Part shown: positions 42,561 through 54,118 of the stretch, in pieces | How the letters are laid out: every line of letters starts with the position of its first letter | How positions within the stretch are numbered: position 1 is the first letter of the stretch | Assembly: GCA_023053575.1 (NCBI GenBank) | Contig: JAKZAP010000007.1 | Coordinates: forward strand, 15,529,508-15,593,507 | DNA from: Branchinecta lynchi | Lineage: Eukaryota > Arthropoda > Branchiopoda > Anostraca > Branchinectidae | Direction: 5' to 3' | Length of the DNA: 64,000 bases | The notes under the pieces: generated by a model | Told to the model about the DNA's origin: nothing | Seen by the model: the letters and a program-made list of their open reading frames with translations, nothing else | Databases searched by the model: none | Translations under genes and position numbers: made by a program

Positions 42561-43339
42561 TTTACCACACTAGATTCAATCCCTATTAGGCCCAACACTT
42601 TGTCATAACCACCGAATGCTGAGACCGAGACTTGAATCAAGACTACAGAGGACACACACTAAGCTTACTCGGACATGATTTAGAAAGGAAGACCTTAAAA
42701 ACACTAGTCAAGTCTGCTCCTCAGGATTTCGGGACCCTATCCAGGAGACGATTACAAGCGCTTCTCAGCACTTGCAAATTCTGCCAGTTTTTTAAAGTCA
42801 CTTCTAGTGATACTGAATTTCGGTTTCTCGAAAAATCTCGCAATTCCTAAACTAGGGGACCCTCCCTCGACCAGCACAAACATAAAAAGCAAATTCTTAA
42901 GCAACCGAGAATTATAATATTACATACGAAGAGGCTCTCATTAAACTTGACATTCCTAAATTATCTGTTCGTAGAAATACTCTTTCAAACACATTTGGAG
43001 CTAAGATATCGTGTTGTCCCCAGATGGCCCATCTACTCCCCCCTCCCCTCCCGTGCGTCGGTCCGAGAGGAATACTGGCAATCACATTTCCCCATATCCC
43101 GCTACTTCGTCTACCCAATTTTTACGTAGTTTCATCCCATCATTTATTTCTGGTAATTTCTTGTAAGTGTATTAGTTAATTTGTTTCTTGTGTGTCTGTG
43201 TATTTTGTAAATTTGTATTCCTTTTCTAGCTTTTAGCTATTCTGATTAAACGTGATTGATTGGTTGATTGATTAAATTTTCCATTAATGAATTAAAATTA
43301 AACTGTTCTTCAAGGAAAAGTATAGATTACTACACGCAC
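42561..43339. other. Intron with a retroelement 3' tail
   Basis: Bases 43090-43275 (TTACGTAGTTTCATCCCATC to CTTTTCTAGCTTTTAGCTAT and a TTGATTGGTTGATTGATT tail) look like the 3' end of a non-LTR element; the same tail is at 41885-41930. No host exon is seen. Confidence 0.5.
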
Positions 43340-44039
43340 CTTTCTGTCTTTGATGCGTCGAGTAAGGGTACGCAGGCACCACAGGCACTGCAACTTTGGT
43401 GTGCTGCAACGTTACATTTGTATATCCATGTGGATGACCCGAATGGAAGGTCTGGAACGTCCTTTGCCCCCGGAAGGACTCATGAGACGGAGCCCCGTCT
43501 GGAATCGTGCGAACAAAATCGGGTGGGGGTTGCTGTCTTGGTTGCACCGCAACCTCATGGTTGATGTACGAATGTTCACTTCGTAATGAGTCTCTCATCT
43601 GACCTTGTAAGAACGCCCGCTCGTCTAGACTACGAGAAGAGGCATAGCTCGTGCGATCCGTAAAGGGGGCCTTCAACTGCTGCGCTTTTTCTTCTGCAAG
43701 GCTTCTGGACGAGGAATATTGCATCTCGTTCCTCCTCCCCAGAATTGGCGATCCTTGCTGGGGTCCAGGTACAATCGGTACCAGTTCCCCCACTTCCGAC
43801 TTCTGCTGTCGCTTTGCAAGGACTTCTTTCAGCTGATTGGCTATCACTTGCTGCGCAGTGTTCACTTTCACAGTACGAATTTCTGGATTTGAGCTTTTAT
43901 CACTTTTGCTACTTTCTTCTGTGCTCGAGGTGGATTGTGGTTCAGCGCGGGGAGCGACGGGAGGGGGGAGGCTCCTGTGAGGAGGTATAGGTGGTCGAAA
44001 GCTGTCGCTGGAGAGGGAGTCGTCGTCAAAACTCTGGTC
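43340..44039 (-). CDS. PPP1R9A: Neurabin/spinophilin-like, large linker exon
   Basis: 700 bases. The acceptor TTTTTCAG precedes 44039 and the donor AAAG|GTGCGT leaves a split Gly codon; there are 233 codons with no stop. It starts DQSFDDDSLSSDSFRPPIPP, then a proline-rich segment and an Ala/Lys helix-like block (NTAQQVIANQLKEVLAKRQQ). Two similar phosphorylatable motifs, YSSSRSLAEE and YASSRSLDER, about 25 residues apart, look like basophilic-kinase or 14-3-3-type sites. The rest is His/Pro/Gln-rich. The region between coiled coil and SAM in neurabins is long and poorly conserved, so a large disordered exon fits. Confidence 0.83.
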
Positions 44040-44824
44040 CTGAAAAACGAAACAGAACTTCAGAATTAAAAGGGCTCTCTTTTCTCTGTAAGTACGCGTT
44101 GAAGCAAACAAAAAGCAAAGTTATGCAAACCACTGCTACGCGTAGCACAGGTGTCGATCACTGATACTCTTCCCTAAACTAGGAGTGCTAAAAACAAAGT
44201 TTCTTATCGTTCTCAAGGATATTGTAGGATTCTTTGCCTTCTTCTCCAACAGGAATTCAAGGACTTAAACCCTTTCAAGATGCGTGGTTGGGGGCAAATC
44301 ATCGGACACTTCCCGTGCTACTCTCTAGATTTCTCTAGGTACCAATTTGAAGCTGGGTGGACTTTTAGCTTGCCTTGCAGGGACTCGAACCGAGACTCGA
44401 ACCAGCGACCCTTCGCTTGTGAGTTCGGTGCGCTAATCATTCATCCATTCAATGGGTGCTCGGTTTTCGCACTTCATAGTAGAAAACTTGCATCACCAGA
44501 CAAATTCAAGAACTTTGGACATTCTTTCATATCGCTGAAGAGTACCCTAGCTGACTTATCCGTTCTGAGTCATTTCACATGAGTTATCACATTTCCCAGT
44601 CAGCTTGAGCGGCGTCGCTGGATCCTGAACAGGCATTTCTGAAGTAGGCTATTTGTTCTATTTTTTTTCCTTTGTTAGGTTAGTGTGATTGTTTTCTCCT
44701 TTCTTATACTCCACTTGTCACACTCTGTGTTTAAAACGGGTAAATCAATATCACTCATTCGTCCATTCCCTCGAAAATGAGATACAATTCCTTGTGGCCA
44801 CCTCTGCGAAAATTCGGGGCTATT
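44040..44824. other. Intron with a tRNA-like segment
   Basis: On the minus strand 44378-44462 reads TTAGCGCACCGAACTCACAA, then GGTTCGAGTCTCGGTTCGAG. It has A-box and B-box-like sequence but no paired anticodon stem. It is most likely a tRNA-derived relic, not a tRNA gene. Nothing else is recognised. Confidence 0.45.
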
Positions 44825-45345
44825 AACTATTAAAGCAACCTAAAATGGGATGACCATATAAAAACCTCATAAAAAGGGGTCATTTCTGCTCAAATCCTTT
44901 GCAGCATCAAAAGATTCGGTCTCTCAACAGGTCATCTTGTCACTTGTTATAAAACTTACGTCCGACCTGTGATCCGTGTGGCATGCTGGACTCACAGTTC
45001 AGAAAAGCGAGAAATTGGAAGGGATTCAGAAGAGAGCTTGCTGTATCATTCTTGGACAGAAATACGAGTCCTAGGAAGACAGCCTAAAGACATTGCATCT
45101 ACGAACTATCTCTGATAAGAGACACGAGCTCCTACTGAAATTGGGCAAAAAATGTCTGGCCTCGGATGTGCACCGGTCCATTTCACCCTCTGTGACTACA
45201 AATCTGCCAGTTAAGGCAACCCATAGCACAGACCCACCAAAAATCCAACTGAAGAAACCGCAGGTAAAATCTACGGAGCGTTATCTCGAGTCCTTCGTAC
45301 CCTATTTTGTGAAGTATTTTAACGGTTCTGAATTCCGAATTTAAA
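44825..45345 (+). pseudogene. 3' fragment of a non-LTR retrotransposon ORF2
   Basis: In shifted frames: NLKWDDHIKTS, a VWHAGLT segment and EGIQKRACCIILGQKYES, then a continuous end LRTISDKRHELLLKLGKKCL to a stop at 45345. The order and motifs match the C-terminal region at 55039-55473 (minus strand). Stops and frameshifts show it is dead. Confidence 0.8.
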
Positions 45346-45482
45346 CTGAACTATACTTTGTACTTATGTTTATTATCATCTTATATTTTTAAATTGTAAC
45401 ATATGTGTGACTATTTGACCAAATATGACCATCCACCACTATTTTTGTAGAAAGATAACATGGAATTAATCGAATTATTTTT

Positions 45483-45492
45483 TTTATTTATT
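45483..45492 (-). terminator. Overlapping AATAAA signals after the 45527 ORF
   Basis: AATAAATAAA on the minus strand, ~40 bases past the stop codon at 45527, followed by an A-rich run. It fits a poly(A) signal or the tail of a retrocopy. Confidence 0.5.
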
Positions 45493-45526
45493 CATTCAAA
45501 TATGTGACGGAGTGGCAAAACACACG

Positions 45527-45790
45527 TTAGCTGAGAGCTCCACTGAATTTGCGCTCCCATGTGTTGTTGCGGCCCTTCAGCATATAAACGGAAAATACCA
45601 CTGTTTTTCCATCCTGACTGCAACATAAAAAGTCCGAATTTTCGTCAACATAAGAATGATGTTTGCATGTGGTAAGTACCGCTACTCCCCCAGGAGCTCT
45701 TGACGAGGAATCGGCAGGGACAACGAACCATCTGATGCTCTGGTGAAATTGCAGTCTGACCAGCACAACGTCGGTGAAAGAACACTTTTG
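45527..45790 (-). CDS. Unidentified protein-like 3' ORF nested in a neurabin intron
   Basis: A minus-strand frame of 88 codons, from MQKCSFTDVVLVRLQFHQSI to a stop after NNTWERKFSGALS. It has four Cys, an SSRAPGGVAVLTTCKHHSYV segment and a balanced composition. Possible acceptors (GATTTCAG near 45865, TGGTCAG near 45755) would make it a last exon, and a poly(A) signal follows at the normal distance. It could be a small gene inside the intron, a processed retrocopy (A-rich tail) or part of an unknown mobile element. I do not recognise a family. Confidence 0.4.
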   Translation of the reverse strand, partial: QKCSFTDVVLVRLQFHQSIRWFVVPADSSSRAPGGVAVLTTCKHHSYVDENSDFLCCSQDGKTVVFSVYMLKGRNNTWERKFSGALS

Positions 45791-46074
45791 CAAAAAATAC
45801 AGGCCGAAAATAGAGATACAAAGCCCCTAGGCAGTTGACAGAGTAGAAGAGCCGGGTTCGTCGACTGAAATCAAAACAGCGATCCTGACTTAAGGAAGAA
45901 GAAGAAGAAACTCCCCAAAACAGGGACCTGACTTTCTCGTTTTCCGGCATTGCTTTTGGGTATTTTTTACAAAAAACATACTTCACTTTTCCTTATTTAT
46001 TTATTCAACGCACATTGACTTTAGAAAATAGACAAGCAGACTCAAATACCAACTATACTTTTTTTCAAACATAA

Positions 46075-46165
46075 TTAGGCCCCTATTTAGGCCTACTATT
46101 ATTTTTTAGGCCTACCATTATGTTTTAGGCCTACCCCATTTTTTACGCCTACCATTTCGGCCCCC
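46075..46165. repeat. TTTTAGGCCTACCATTAT minisatellite
   Basis: Four to five imperfect ~22-base units with the core TAGGCCTAC (46085-46150), decaying into GGCCCCCGGCCGGCGCC at the right edge. Confidence 0.8.
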
Positions 46166-46344
46166 GGCCGGCGCCTCTAGACAGCTGCCTAGGCATAAGC
46201 ATCTCATATATCGCGAGTATCATATCTTCCTAGTGGGCACGAAAGGAGGTGACTGAGCGAATTTGGGCACTAGCAGCCCCTCCCAGCAAACGCACGTATC
46301 CTAGAAAATATAACCCAGTTCTCATGAGCAACAAAAATTCTCAC

Positions 46345-46515
46345 CGATGACATTGAGGCTTCGTTCGCCAACTTCCGCAAATGCGCTTGAGAGGGTAGCT
46401 GCCGGTTAGCTAGAGACCCCTTGGCTACAACTTCCGCTTTGCTTTTCCACGGAGCAGAATCAAGAGGGTCGTGTCGAGGAATGGCTTTGTCCAGCTCTTC
46501 CTGTATGTTGATCTC
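46345..46515 (-). CDS. PPP1R9A: Neurabin/spinophilin-like, exon with the LDS motif
   Basis: 171 bases, 57 codons, phase 0 at both ends; acceptor TTTTAG before 46515 and donor TCG|GTGAGA. It encodes EINIQEELDKAIPRHDPLDS then APWKSKAEVVAKGSLANRQL. From memory, vertebrate neurabins carry a similar block (DLNEAVPETERLDSKALKTR) just after their coiled coil. This supports assignment to the neurabin/spinophilin/SAMD14 group. A second in-frame AG (CATACAG) 15 bases downstream could give a five-residue shorter isoform. Confidence 0.85.
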
Positions 46516-46677
46516 CTAAAATAAAAAACAATTTAAATTATTTTTAATCTTTAATCTGATATTTTAAAAAGAGGAGCAGCCCTTTGCAGTCGTGGGCGTT
46601 ACCAATTAATTTTTAACCTTCTAATCTTTATTTTAAAAATAGGAGCAGTCCCTTGCAGTCGTGGGCATTTTTCTTTT

Positions 46678-46870
46678 TTTGAGCGGATCCCAAAGCGTAA
46701 GTGGAGGGTTACCTATGACTTCATGAAAGTTGTCCGTCTGTCAGGACGATAACTTTCGAAGGGGTTGAGATATTTTGTACTTGGTATGAGGATGCTTTTG
46801 GTCAAAATATAGGTCAATTTCGTAGATGGGCTCTGTAGTCCTATATTCAGGGGTGGGGGAGGGGGTGTTA
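46678..46870 (-). repeat. Family B tail fragment, reverse
   Basis: GCGGATCCCAAAGCGTAAGT, GTCCGTCTGTCAGGACGATA and GGGGTGGGGGAGGGGG match the 39196-39400 tail in the same orientation. A family E phrase (ACGAATACGTCAGCTAAATT) follows at 46890. Confidence 0.8.
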
Positions 46871-48119
46871 TATCTGATAGTGCAAGACGAATACGTCAGC
46901 TAAATTTTATTAGAGACAGAACTGAATAATATGGACAAAAGGAGTAAAAGATAAGAACGCTGGCGAGACCAAGCTAGCAGGTTTCGTCCCTAGCTTATAC
47001 TACTGATTCGATCTTAAAATCACAGGATGTTCGTAGGACAGAAACTAACAGCCAGTGTTTTATACGGAAATATGGATGGTTTGGTAACGTGGATCGATAC
47101 ATGTGAGGCATCCGATGGTGGTAGTGGACTAGGCTTTACACTAACATATTAATAGTTTTATCTGTATGATGTAAATCCTAATCCGCGTATATACTAACAC
47201 AGTTGATAACAACGAAAAGCATGAATGACTGACGTAAAGTCACGAATGACTTCAGAATAACGAATGACGAAAGCCCGCGCTAAGACTGAAATGAGCTTAA
47301 ACACCTGTTTTGAATCTCAACTTCAGAAATGCTAGTTGTCAGTTACAAACTGATTTATAACACGACGCTTCTAAGACTTGGAAAGCTATAACCAAAACTT
47401 CAAAAGTCAGAAAGGCTAGCTGTCACTTCCAAACTAATTTATGACCAGACGTCGGTAAGACTTGAAAGCTAAAACTACGCCTTCAAAAGTCAGAAACGAT
47501 AGTTGTTACTGACAAACTCAAATCCAACTTCTAGGATGATCCATGAACGAACTTCAACAGAGATATGTGCCGACTTTGAATTTTAACGATACCGGATTCG
47601 AAGAGCATTTGTGCCTTTCTCGTACGTGTGCAGTTGCGTTCTACGAGTAAAGATCAAGAGAAGTACACTTTGGTGTGTACAATATCATTTTAGCACTTGA
47701 CAAAGAGACCCGCACAAAACCAGACATTCTGTGTTACAATAATTACTGGCTTTAATTACGTTGAGAGGATAATCTCAAGAACACCTCCGATGCTAGGTTT
47801 CGAGAGCTCATGTCTCTCCCCATTTTGGGCTCTGCTGACTGATCGGAATAAGCGTTCAATTCTTCATGCCATTCATTTTTGTTTGGGCCACCATGACATG
47901 GAAACTCGTTGGTTAAAGTGAAAGATATGACGTCACCGATTTATTACAGGACCCTCAAAAATCTTTAAAATCTTTTCATAAAACATCTCGCTATGCCCGT
48001 TCGCAAAAATCTATATGGTCTGATGATGCTGTAGTTTTCTTTATATGACAGTTTCTATTTTTTTCCTTTGTGCTTTTATCCTTCTCAATACTCCGGTTTT
48101 AGTGGAGTGGTCATTTATG
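46871..48119. other. Intron with a three-unit tandem repeat
   Basis: Bases 47316-47525 hold three ~80-base imperfect units (CTTCAAAAGTCAGAAAGGCT, AAACTAATTTATGACCAGAC and AAGACTTGAAAGCTA in each). A plus-strand 74-codon frame at 47697-47921 has no recognised family. No host exon is seen. Confidence 0.5.
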
Positions 48120-49240
48120 AACAATCCCCTGTTGTGGCCGAGGTAGCCAGTTTTAGGTTTTCCATTTTCGGTCTTCACCGTTTTTTCTGGAGTTCATAAC
48201 CCGTGAACCATGACAGGTATCAAGTTGAAACTTGGTGTACTTGCGGGCATTGGGGTCTAGTTGTGCCTTCTGCCCCCCCCCCCACATCTACTTGGGTAAG
48301 AGGCAATTGGGCCCAATTTGCCCAGTGACTAATGCTCCCACCTCGACTATGGCTGGAAATATGACGATAGAATTTTATTTTCTCTACATTTAGAGCTTAG
48401 GGTTGGGCAGATACTTTTCGAGTTACACCACTCCCACTCTTCCTACTTATGATCAACTGCGCCAAGATTGCCCAAAAGTAAAGTTCGTAACCTGTAACAG
48501 GTACCGACAGGTATCATGTTGAAACTTGTCATTGGCATTGGATCTCTTTATGCCTTTTGGAGGTACAAGCCCCTAGATTCACTTGGTTCCAGATTGCCCA
48601 GTGATTATTGCTGTTAATAATGAAGACAGTACGATAAGACTCCTTTTAAATTAAATAAATAACATTTTATTTGTAACCAGTCTAGGTAAAGACGGAGTAT
48701 GGTAAAAAATGAAAACAGAGAGAAACAACATAACATCAACCACAACCAAAATAATTAAAATTCAGTAAACCGGATTTTGCTTTTAGATCATAGCGTTGGC
48801 AAGACATTTTTGGAGTGGACCCCCCCCCCACACATTCATGGGCAACTGGTACTGATTGCCAATGAGTTAAATTTGTGACCCGAGGCTGGCGTCAAATTCA
48901 AATTTGGTATACTTGTGGATATATCGGTCTAGATGTGCGTTTTGATGGGTTCCGGCTCTACTCCTCCTCCAACTGGGCCCGTATTGTCTATGAGTCAAGT
49001 TTCTGACCGATGACCGGTATCAAATTCAATGTCGGTCCAGATGTGCATCTTGATACCCCCCCCCCCTCCACCTTCACCCTCCACAGATGTGTCAAATTTT
49101 TTACTTCTACACTCGACGTTTGAGCGGTTGCTCACTTGTTCTACCATGTCAAGTGTAGTGAGTTACTTAATTGCGTTAATTCAGATATCGTCGAGCTCAG
49201 TAACAGTGGACTATTCGAAGTTTCAAATTTCATGACTTTC
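48120..49240 (+). repeat. Degenerate tandem array with GTATCAAGTTGAAACTTG phrases
   Basis: About four diverged ~250-300-base units, each with a GTAACCxGTxACAGGTATCA or GACCGATGACCGGTATCAAA phrase, a GGTCTAGxTGTGC phrase, a poly-C tract (48275, 48820, 49056) and TTGCCCAGTGA. Its style is like families A and B but the sequence differs. It is non-coding. Confidence 0.6.
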
Positions 49241-50859
49241 TCTTCAGCTTGAAACGCAATAGGCTCCCATTACGTCGGCTTAAAATACACACCGGAAGTT
49301 CGCAGATGTTTCTCAGCAGGCCTACGCTCTTAATTTTGTGTGCAAGCTTGAGCTATTTTAAAATCTGGATTAATAAATTTTTTCTGGGTTAATATGATCG
49401 ATAATGGTGTGATCGCAGCAAGTAGTCGAACATATTTATCGACTTAGCGTGAGAGATTCACCTACCTGCGTTAAGCCGAATTTGAACAGCAGCTGTGATT
49501 TATTTAATGTGTTCAAGCCAGCAAAATGCGTCAATGTATTGTCCGTCCGTACGTCAGAAGACGCTGCATTTTTTCGTTTGTTTGGGCCACCCACATTGTA
49601 CTTTCCAGTGTAAAAATATTTAAGTGTTGCCTCTAGCCAGAAAGGAAGTTCAAGCTCTTTTCAAGATCGCGTGTAACCGGCACTGTGGGACACAACAGAT
49701 GAAGATAATTTGCGCGGTGGCCAAAAACAACTTAGTTTCAATTAGATTAGGCTCGGCCAACCAGACTGTTAAACAATTAGTGACTGACAAATTCACAGCT
49801 GACAGTCTGTTTTCCAGCGTCCGACACACCGACTAAACCCTATAGGTAGACACAGTTACCGAACCTCATCTATTTCTTAAACTTTTAGAAGGATGACCTT
49901 GACATGGCCGTAGAATGGCCTGCGGTGTCGCAAACGCGGACATGGTACTATCTTTCACAGCAATGGCAATAGCCAACACAAGTCCGTTAGAGCTAATTCC
50001 AAAAAGTTTTAGAGCCATATCCTCGAGCTTCTTGGTATTTCTTATTTGGGGGATTCCGTCCGAACCGTTCCTCCAAGAAGAACAACATCATCATCTCTTT
50101 TGCTGCGTTCTTCACCTGGGTTCGACCCATCCTGATTGAGGCCTTAACTGTCCCTATATTGTTTGAGGCCTTCCAACATATGCTTTTGTAACCGATTTTT
50201 ATTTATTATTAATACAAATAAAGTTCATCTTTGGTGTTTATCCTTAACATCAGTCAGCTGCGGCAAATCAAGGCTTGCTTTTTCAAGGATAGTACATTTT
50301 TTTTATTCCTTTCTCCTGTCAATGACACAGGTGTGGCACCTACTCTTTTCATTTTACTTAAAAAATCTAATATACTTACAATCTAATTTTCTCAAGCATG
50401 TTTTCCAATAGCTAAAACTATTAAAAATCAAAATCATTGAAAAGCATTCGAAACATAACATGAACAACCGAGTTAAACAAAAAATGAATACATACAGGAT
50501 TTTCTTTTTAGACAGCCACCATGGGTGAATATTTTTGTTTGCATTCATGGTCTTCCGAGATCCCGCAATAGAAATGGAACAATCGAAAACAGAGCTCGAA
50601 TGCAAAATTTCCACTAACACTAACACGAGTGGTCATACGCGCATTTGCTCGCCATCCAGACAATATGGTTACTCTGCTGTCTTTTCTGCTCATTTATTAT
50701 CATGGTTATGTCGGCCGCCCAACCGATAAGTCAACTGAAATTGGTTCCTATTGCATGTTGGTTCTTCTATCTACAGCCTGAAGATGATCCTTGCCAAGAA
50801 GGGCCGACATTTCGTAGAACTTATTCGTTCATCGCCATTATATACATAGATCTATAGAA
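49241..50859. other. Intron sequence, nothing firmly recognised
   Basis: Several 60-90-codon frames overlap on both strands without family resemblance. CAGCCTGAAGATGATCCTTG near 50776 followed by CCAAGAAGGGCCGACATTTC is a family E core phrase. No exon is supported. Confidence 0.4.
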
Positions 50860-51399
50860 ATAGATAGATGTCGCTTTTATTCTTTTCGAAGTATCATGGT
50901 AAATTCCGAATTTATCGAAATCGTCATGAATATATATGTGCATATATTCTAATTTTACGTCAGATCATTTTCCTTTGTTTATTGATGCTCGGTTTAGCGA
51001 TGTCGGTCCTTCTTCTAACCCGTCTGCTAAAAAGCGATCTGTATTTTATATTAGTGATTGGAACAGGGCGTCGTCAAATCTTTTTAAGGATGCGTGTAAT
51101 GATATTCTGGCGAAAACTCGAGTACCGTTTGATTTATTAATGCGGAGTTCAAGAAAGAATATGCGGGATTCCCAAATTTGGCTGAACGCCCTATTTTTTT
51201 TTTTTTTTTTTTTATTTATGACCCCCTTTTTGCGTAACAGCGGAGTACGAATAAAATACAAAAGTAAAATATACAGATTAAAACACTTAAACAAAACAAT
51301 GTAAATAAACACGACAACATTATTTTCATATACATAAAAAACACACTAAATAGACTTAAAATCTGTACACACTGACAAGCACATTAATCGGGTTCAGGA

Positions 51400-52350
51400 A
51401 TGAACAAGACCAAAGGTTTCGATGGGATCCCAAAAATTCAGTATCTGATCCAGACAACTGGGTCTTGTCTTAGCCAGATCCAGTCTTCGCCAGACTCCTT
51501 GAACATTTTTACAATTAAAATTCAGAAACAGATTAAGGCCAAATAGCTAATCACCTGAGAAAACCAAGTTCAGATTTGGATTCAGCATGTGTGTATACCC
51601 CTATAAGTCATATCTGTTTTGACGAAAACTTCCTGCCACTTCTGCCAATTTCCCGGTTCCGGCCGAACTCTAGAACTACTTGTCCGGCGAAAAAAGATAG
51701 CTCAAAGACGAAATCAGGGTATCTTCTTTCCCCAGTAACGAACATCTAATCAACTTCAAATAGAAATTTAGCTTATAACAAATTTTCCGATTCCAGACGG
51801 ATTCCGGTCGAACTATATGTCCGGGTAAAATACGATTGTCATACAGGGACTCAGCATCTCTTCTTATCCTCTAATCAACTAGAAATAAAACTTTGACTTC
51901 CAACAGTTTTCTGGCCTTGGCCGGATTCCGGACGAACTACATGTCCGGGTAGAAACTTGTTTTCACATAAGTGTTCAGCATGTCTTCTTGCCCTAAATCG
52001 AACATCTAATCAACTCCAAATAAAACTTTTAATTTTGACAAACTTTCCGGTTTGGGCCCGATTCCGGGCGAAATACTTGTCCGTCGAGAAAATAGTTTTC
52101 ACCATCGTCTTCAGCATGTCTTCCTACCCCTAAATCGAACATCTAATCAACTTCAAATAAAACTTTTACTTTCAACAAACTTTCCGGTTTTGGTTGACTT
52201 GACTGGTCCGACGACCCAACGAACCCTCACACCAAGTTTCATCAAAATATCTCATTCCCTTCGAGAGTTATCGTGCTTACAGACGGACGGACAGACGGAC
52301 AACTTTTGCGATGTCATAGGTATCCCTCCACTTACGTTTTGGGATCCCCA
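51400..52350 (+). repeat. Family B repeat, copy B6, nested in RT2
   Basis: Begins AGACCAAAGGTTTCGATGGG and TCCCAAAAATT, runs through ~5 units (GGATTCCGGACGAACTACATG and similar, 51660-52080) and ends GAGAGTTATCGTGCTTACAG, GACGGACGGACAGACGG and ACGTTTTGGGATCCCC. This copy shows both GGGATCCC termini well. Confidence 0.85.
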
Positions 52351-52742
52351 AAATTGGCTAATAATTTCATGGGCTGAAAGGGCAGGATGTTTGTGGAGGG
52401 AAAATAGATTTGAATGCGAACGAAAAAGTGTATTAATACTAGCCTGAACATTAAAATTCGAAATTATCTCTTGCTGAAAAATCGTCAGTACCATTAGGCG
52501 AGTAAAATCTGGAACTGAAGGGCCCGGCCCGGTTGGTCAGCTAATAATAATCTGCGCAATGCTTGTTATTATTGGCTTTCGGTTGGATTGAAGCGGATAG
52601 ACCGCGCGATGGGTGGCTGAGAAAACTGTAAATTTATTCTAAACGTCAGTTTGCTAAGCAGCTCTTTCTGCATCGGAGTTCGATTATTTGGTCTTGTTCG
52701 GAAGAAGTTCGATCGCGGCCTAATGAGCTGTGGTATAGTCTT

Positions 52743-54118
52743 GTGAAAGATGTGCCAAGTCAAACACCGTCTCTTATACCGCGTTCTTCATGCACTGATC
52801 ACTATAACAAAGAATTATCAAAGAGTCTGATTATTTCTGCAATTGGAAAATTTAAGAAAAAAAGGTCTAAAGGATATGATAGGATTTCTGCACAGCATCT
52901 GTCGTTGTGTGTTGTGTGGGGTATTGTTTATTGACCATTTGTTCCTCCTTTACCAAATGATATTTAATTTGGGAAAAGTGCCTGATTCTTTTTCTGCTGG
53001 ATGTCTGACACCTATCCCCAAGAAAAATAAACCTCCATCTGAGTGTCCTTCTTTTCGCCCAATAACGGTTGCAACTCTTTTTTTTAAAACTTTTGAGAAT
53101 TTGATAATCGAAGAGCTGCGTACAGTTCAGGCTCATCAGTTTGGTTTTCAGCCACGCCTCGGGTGCGGTCGTGCGTTTTCCGCCTTAGTATCAGCTTTAT
53201 TGGATGCAGAAGAACGCGGTGAACGTATCGCGTTACCCGCTCATGATTTAAGGCGCGCGTTTGATTCGCTTCTCCATGAGGAGACTATACTGGATATAGG
53301 TTTGTCCGGTGTTGACCCTTGCATCCTAGCCCCGCTGTCTGACATGTATGAAGATCTTAAAGCGGAACTTAGGCTGCCATTACCAGCTAATGAGTGCAAT
53401 AGCCCGTTGTATGATTTGCCGTTTCTCCCGGTGGTAATCCCCTTCTTACGGTGAAAAAGGGGACAAGGCAAGGTGCCATTTCGTCACCGACGGTATTTAA
53501 TAATAGTATTGTAAAGCCACAATCCAAGTCACTTATGACTTACGTTCTGCGTGGTGTTGATTTGTCTTTGATTGGTTATTCGGACGATGTGCTTAACTCG
53601 AGTCGTTTGTTGCGAGGGCTAGAAGATAATTTTATCCAACTACAACAAGAATATGCTCACATTGGACTTCAGTTTAACGCTCAAAAATCTGAAGCATTAC
53701 TGTTTAACTCGAAAGCCGATACTGGTCGAAGCATCACACTTGGTGCTCTATTGTTGAGCTCGCGGATAGTATTGTATATTTGGGCCTTCCTATTGGACGG
53801 TCAATACTTGAGACGCGGCGGTTACTACTTTCTCACTTCCAGAAGAGGGCTTCGTTTACGTATAGCCGGATAGTTGCAAATAAGCGGGAATTTGACCGTC
53901 GTCTGTTGACTCGTTTGTACAATGCTATGATTTTGCCCCATTATTCGTACCTTAGCCCATTTTGGCGTACTTTTACGGCTACAGACAGACTGAAACTGCG
54001 CTCAATCTACTACAAATATGCAAAGTTTCTGTTGCGTTTGCCACCATGGACAAGTAACAGATATGTTTCGCGTCGGTACGGCGTTACGAATCCGGAAGAG
54101 GTCGATGGCTCGTTATAA
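52743..54118 (+). pseudogene. Reverse transcriptase pseudogene of RT2
   Basis: The frames shift at ~52925, ~53450 and ~53780. The parts are KFKKKRSKGYDRISAQHLSL; ECPSFRPITVATLFFKTFEN; QFGFQPRLGCGRAF; the first catalytic Asp in HDLRRAFDS; TRQGAISSPTVFNN; GYSDDVL (the YxDD box, Ser at x); and a thumb/C-terminal piece with MILPHYSYLSPFW. Gene order is that of non-LTR ORF2. It is clearly inactive. Confidence 0.85.

Noticed and set aside
42269..42655. 128-codon minus-strand frame
   Set aside because: It overlaps a reverse family G repeat copy and has no recognisable domain or splice logic.
43205..43275. Separate gene end suggested by CTTTTCTAGCTTTTAGCTAT and a GATT-repeat tail
   Set aside because: The same tail occurs at 41885-41930, so it marks a retroelement 3' end and not a host transcript end.
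44378..44462. Possible tRNA gene on the minus strand
   Set aside because: A- and B-box-like words are present but the anticodon stem does not pair; more likely a tRNA-derived relic.
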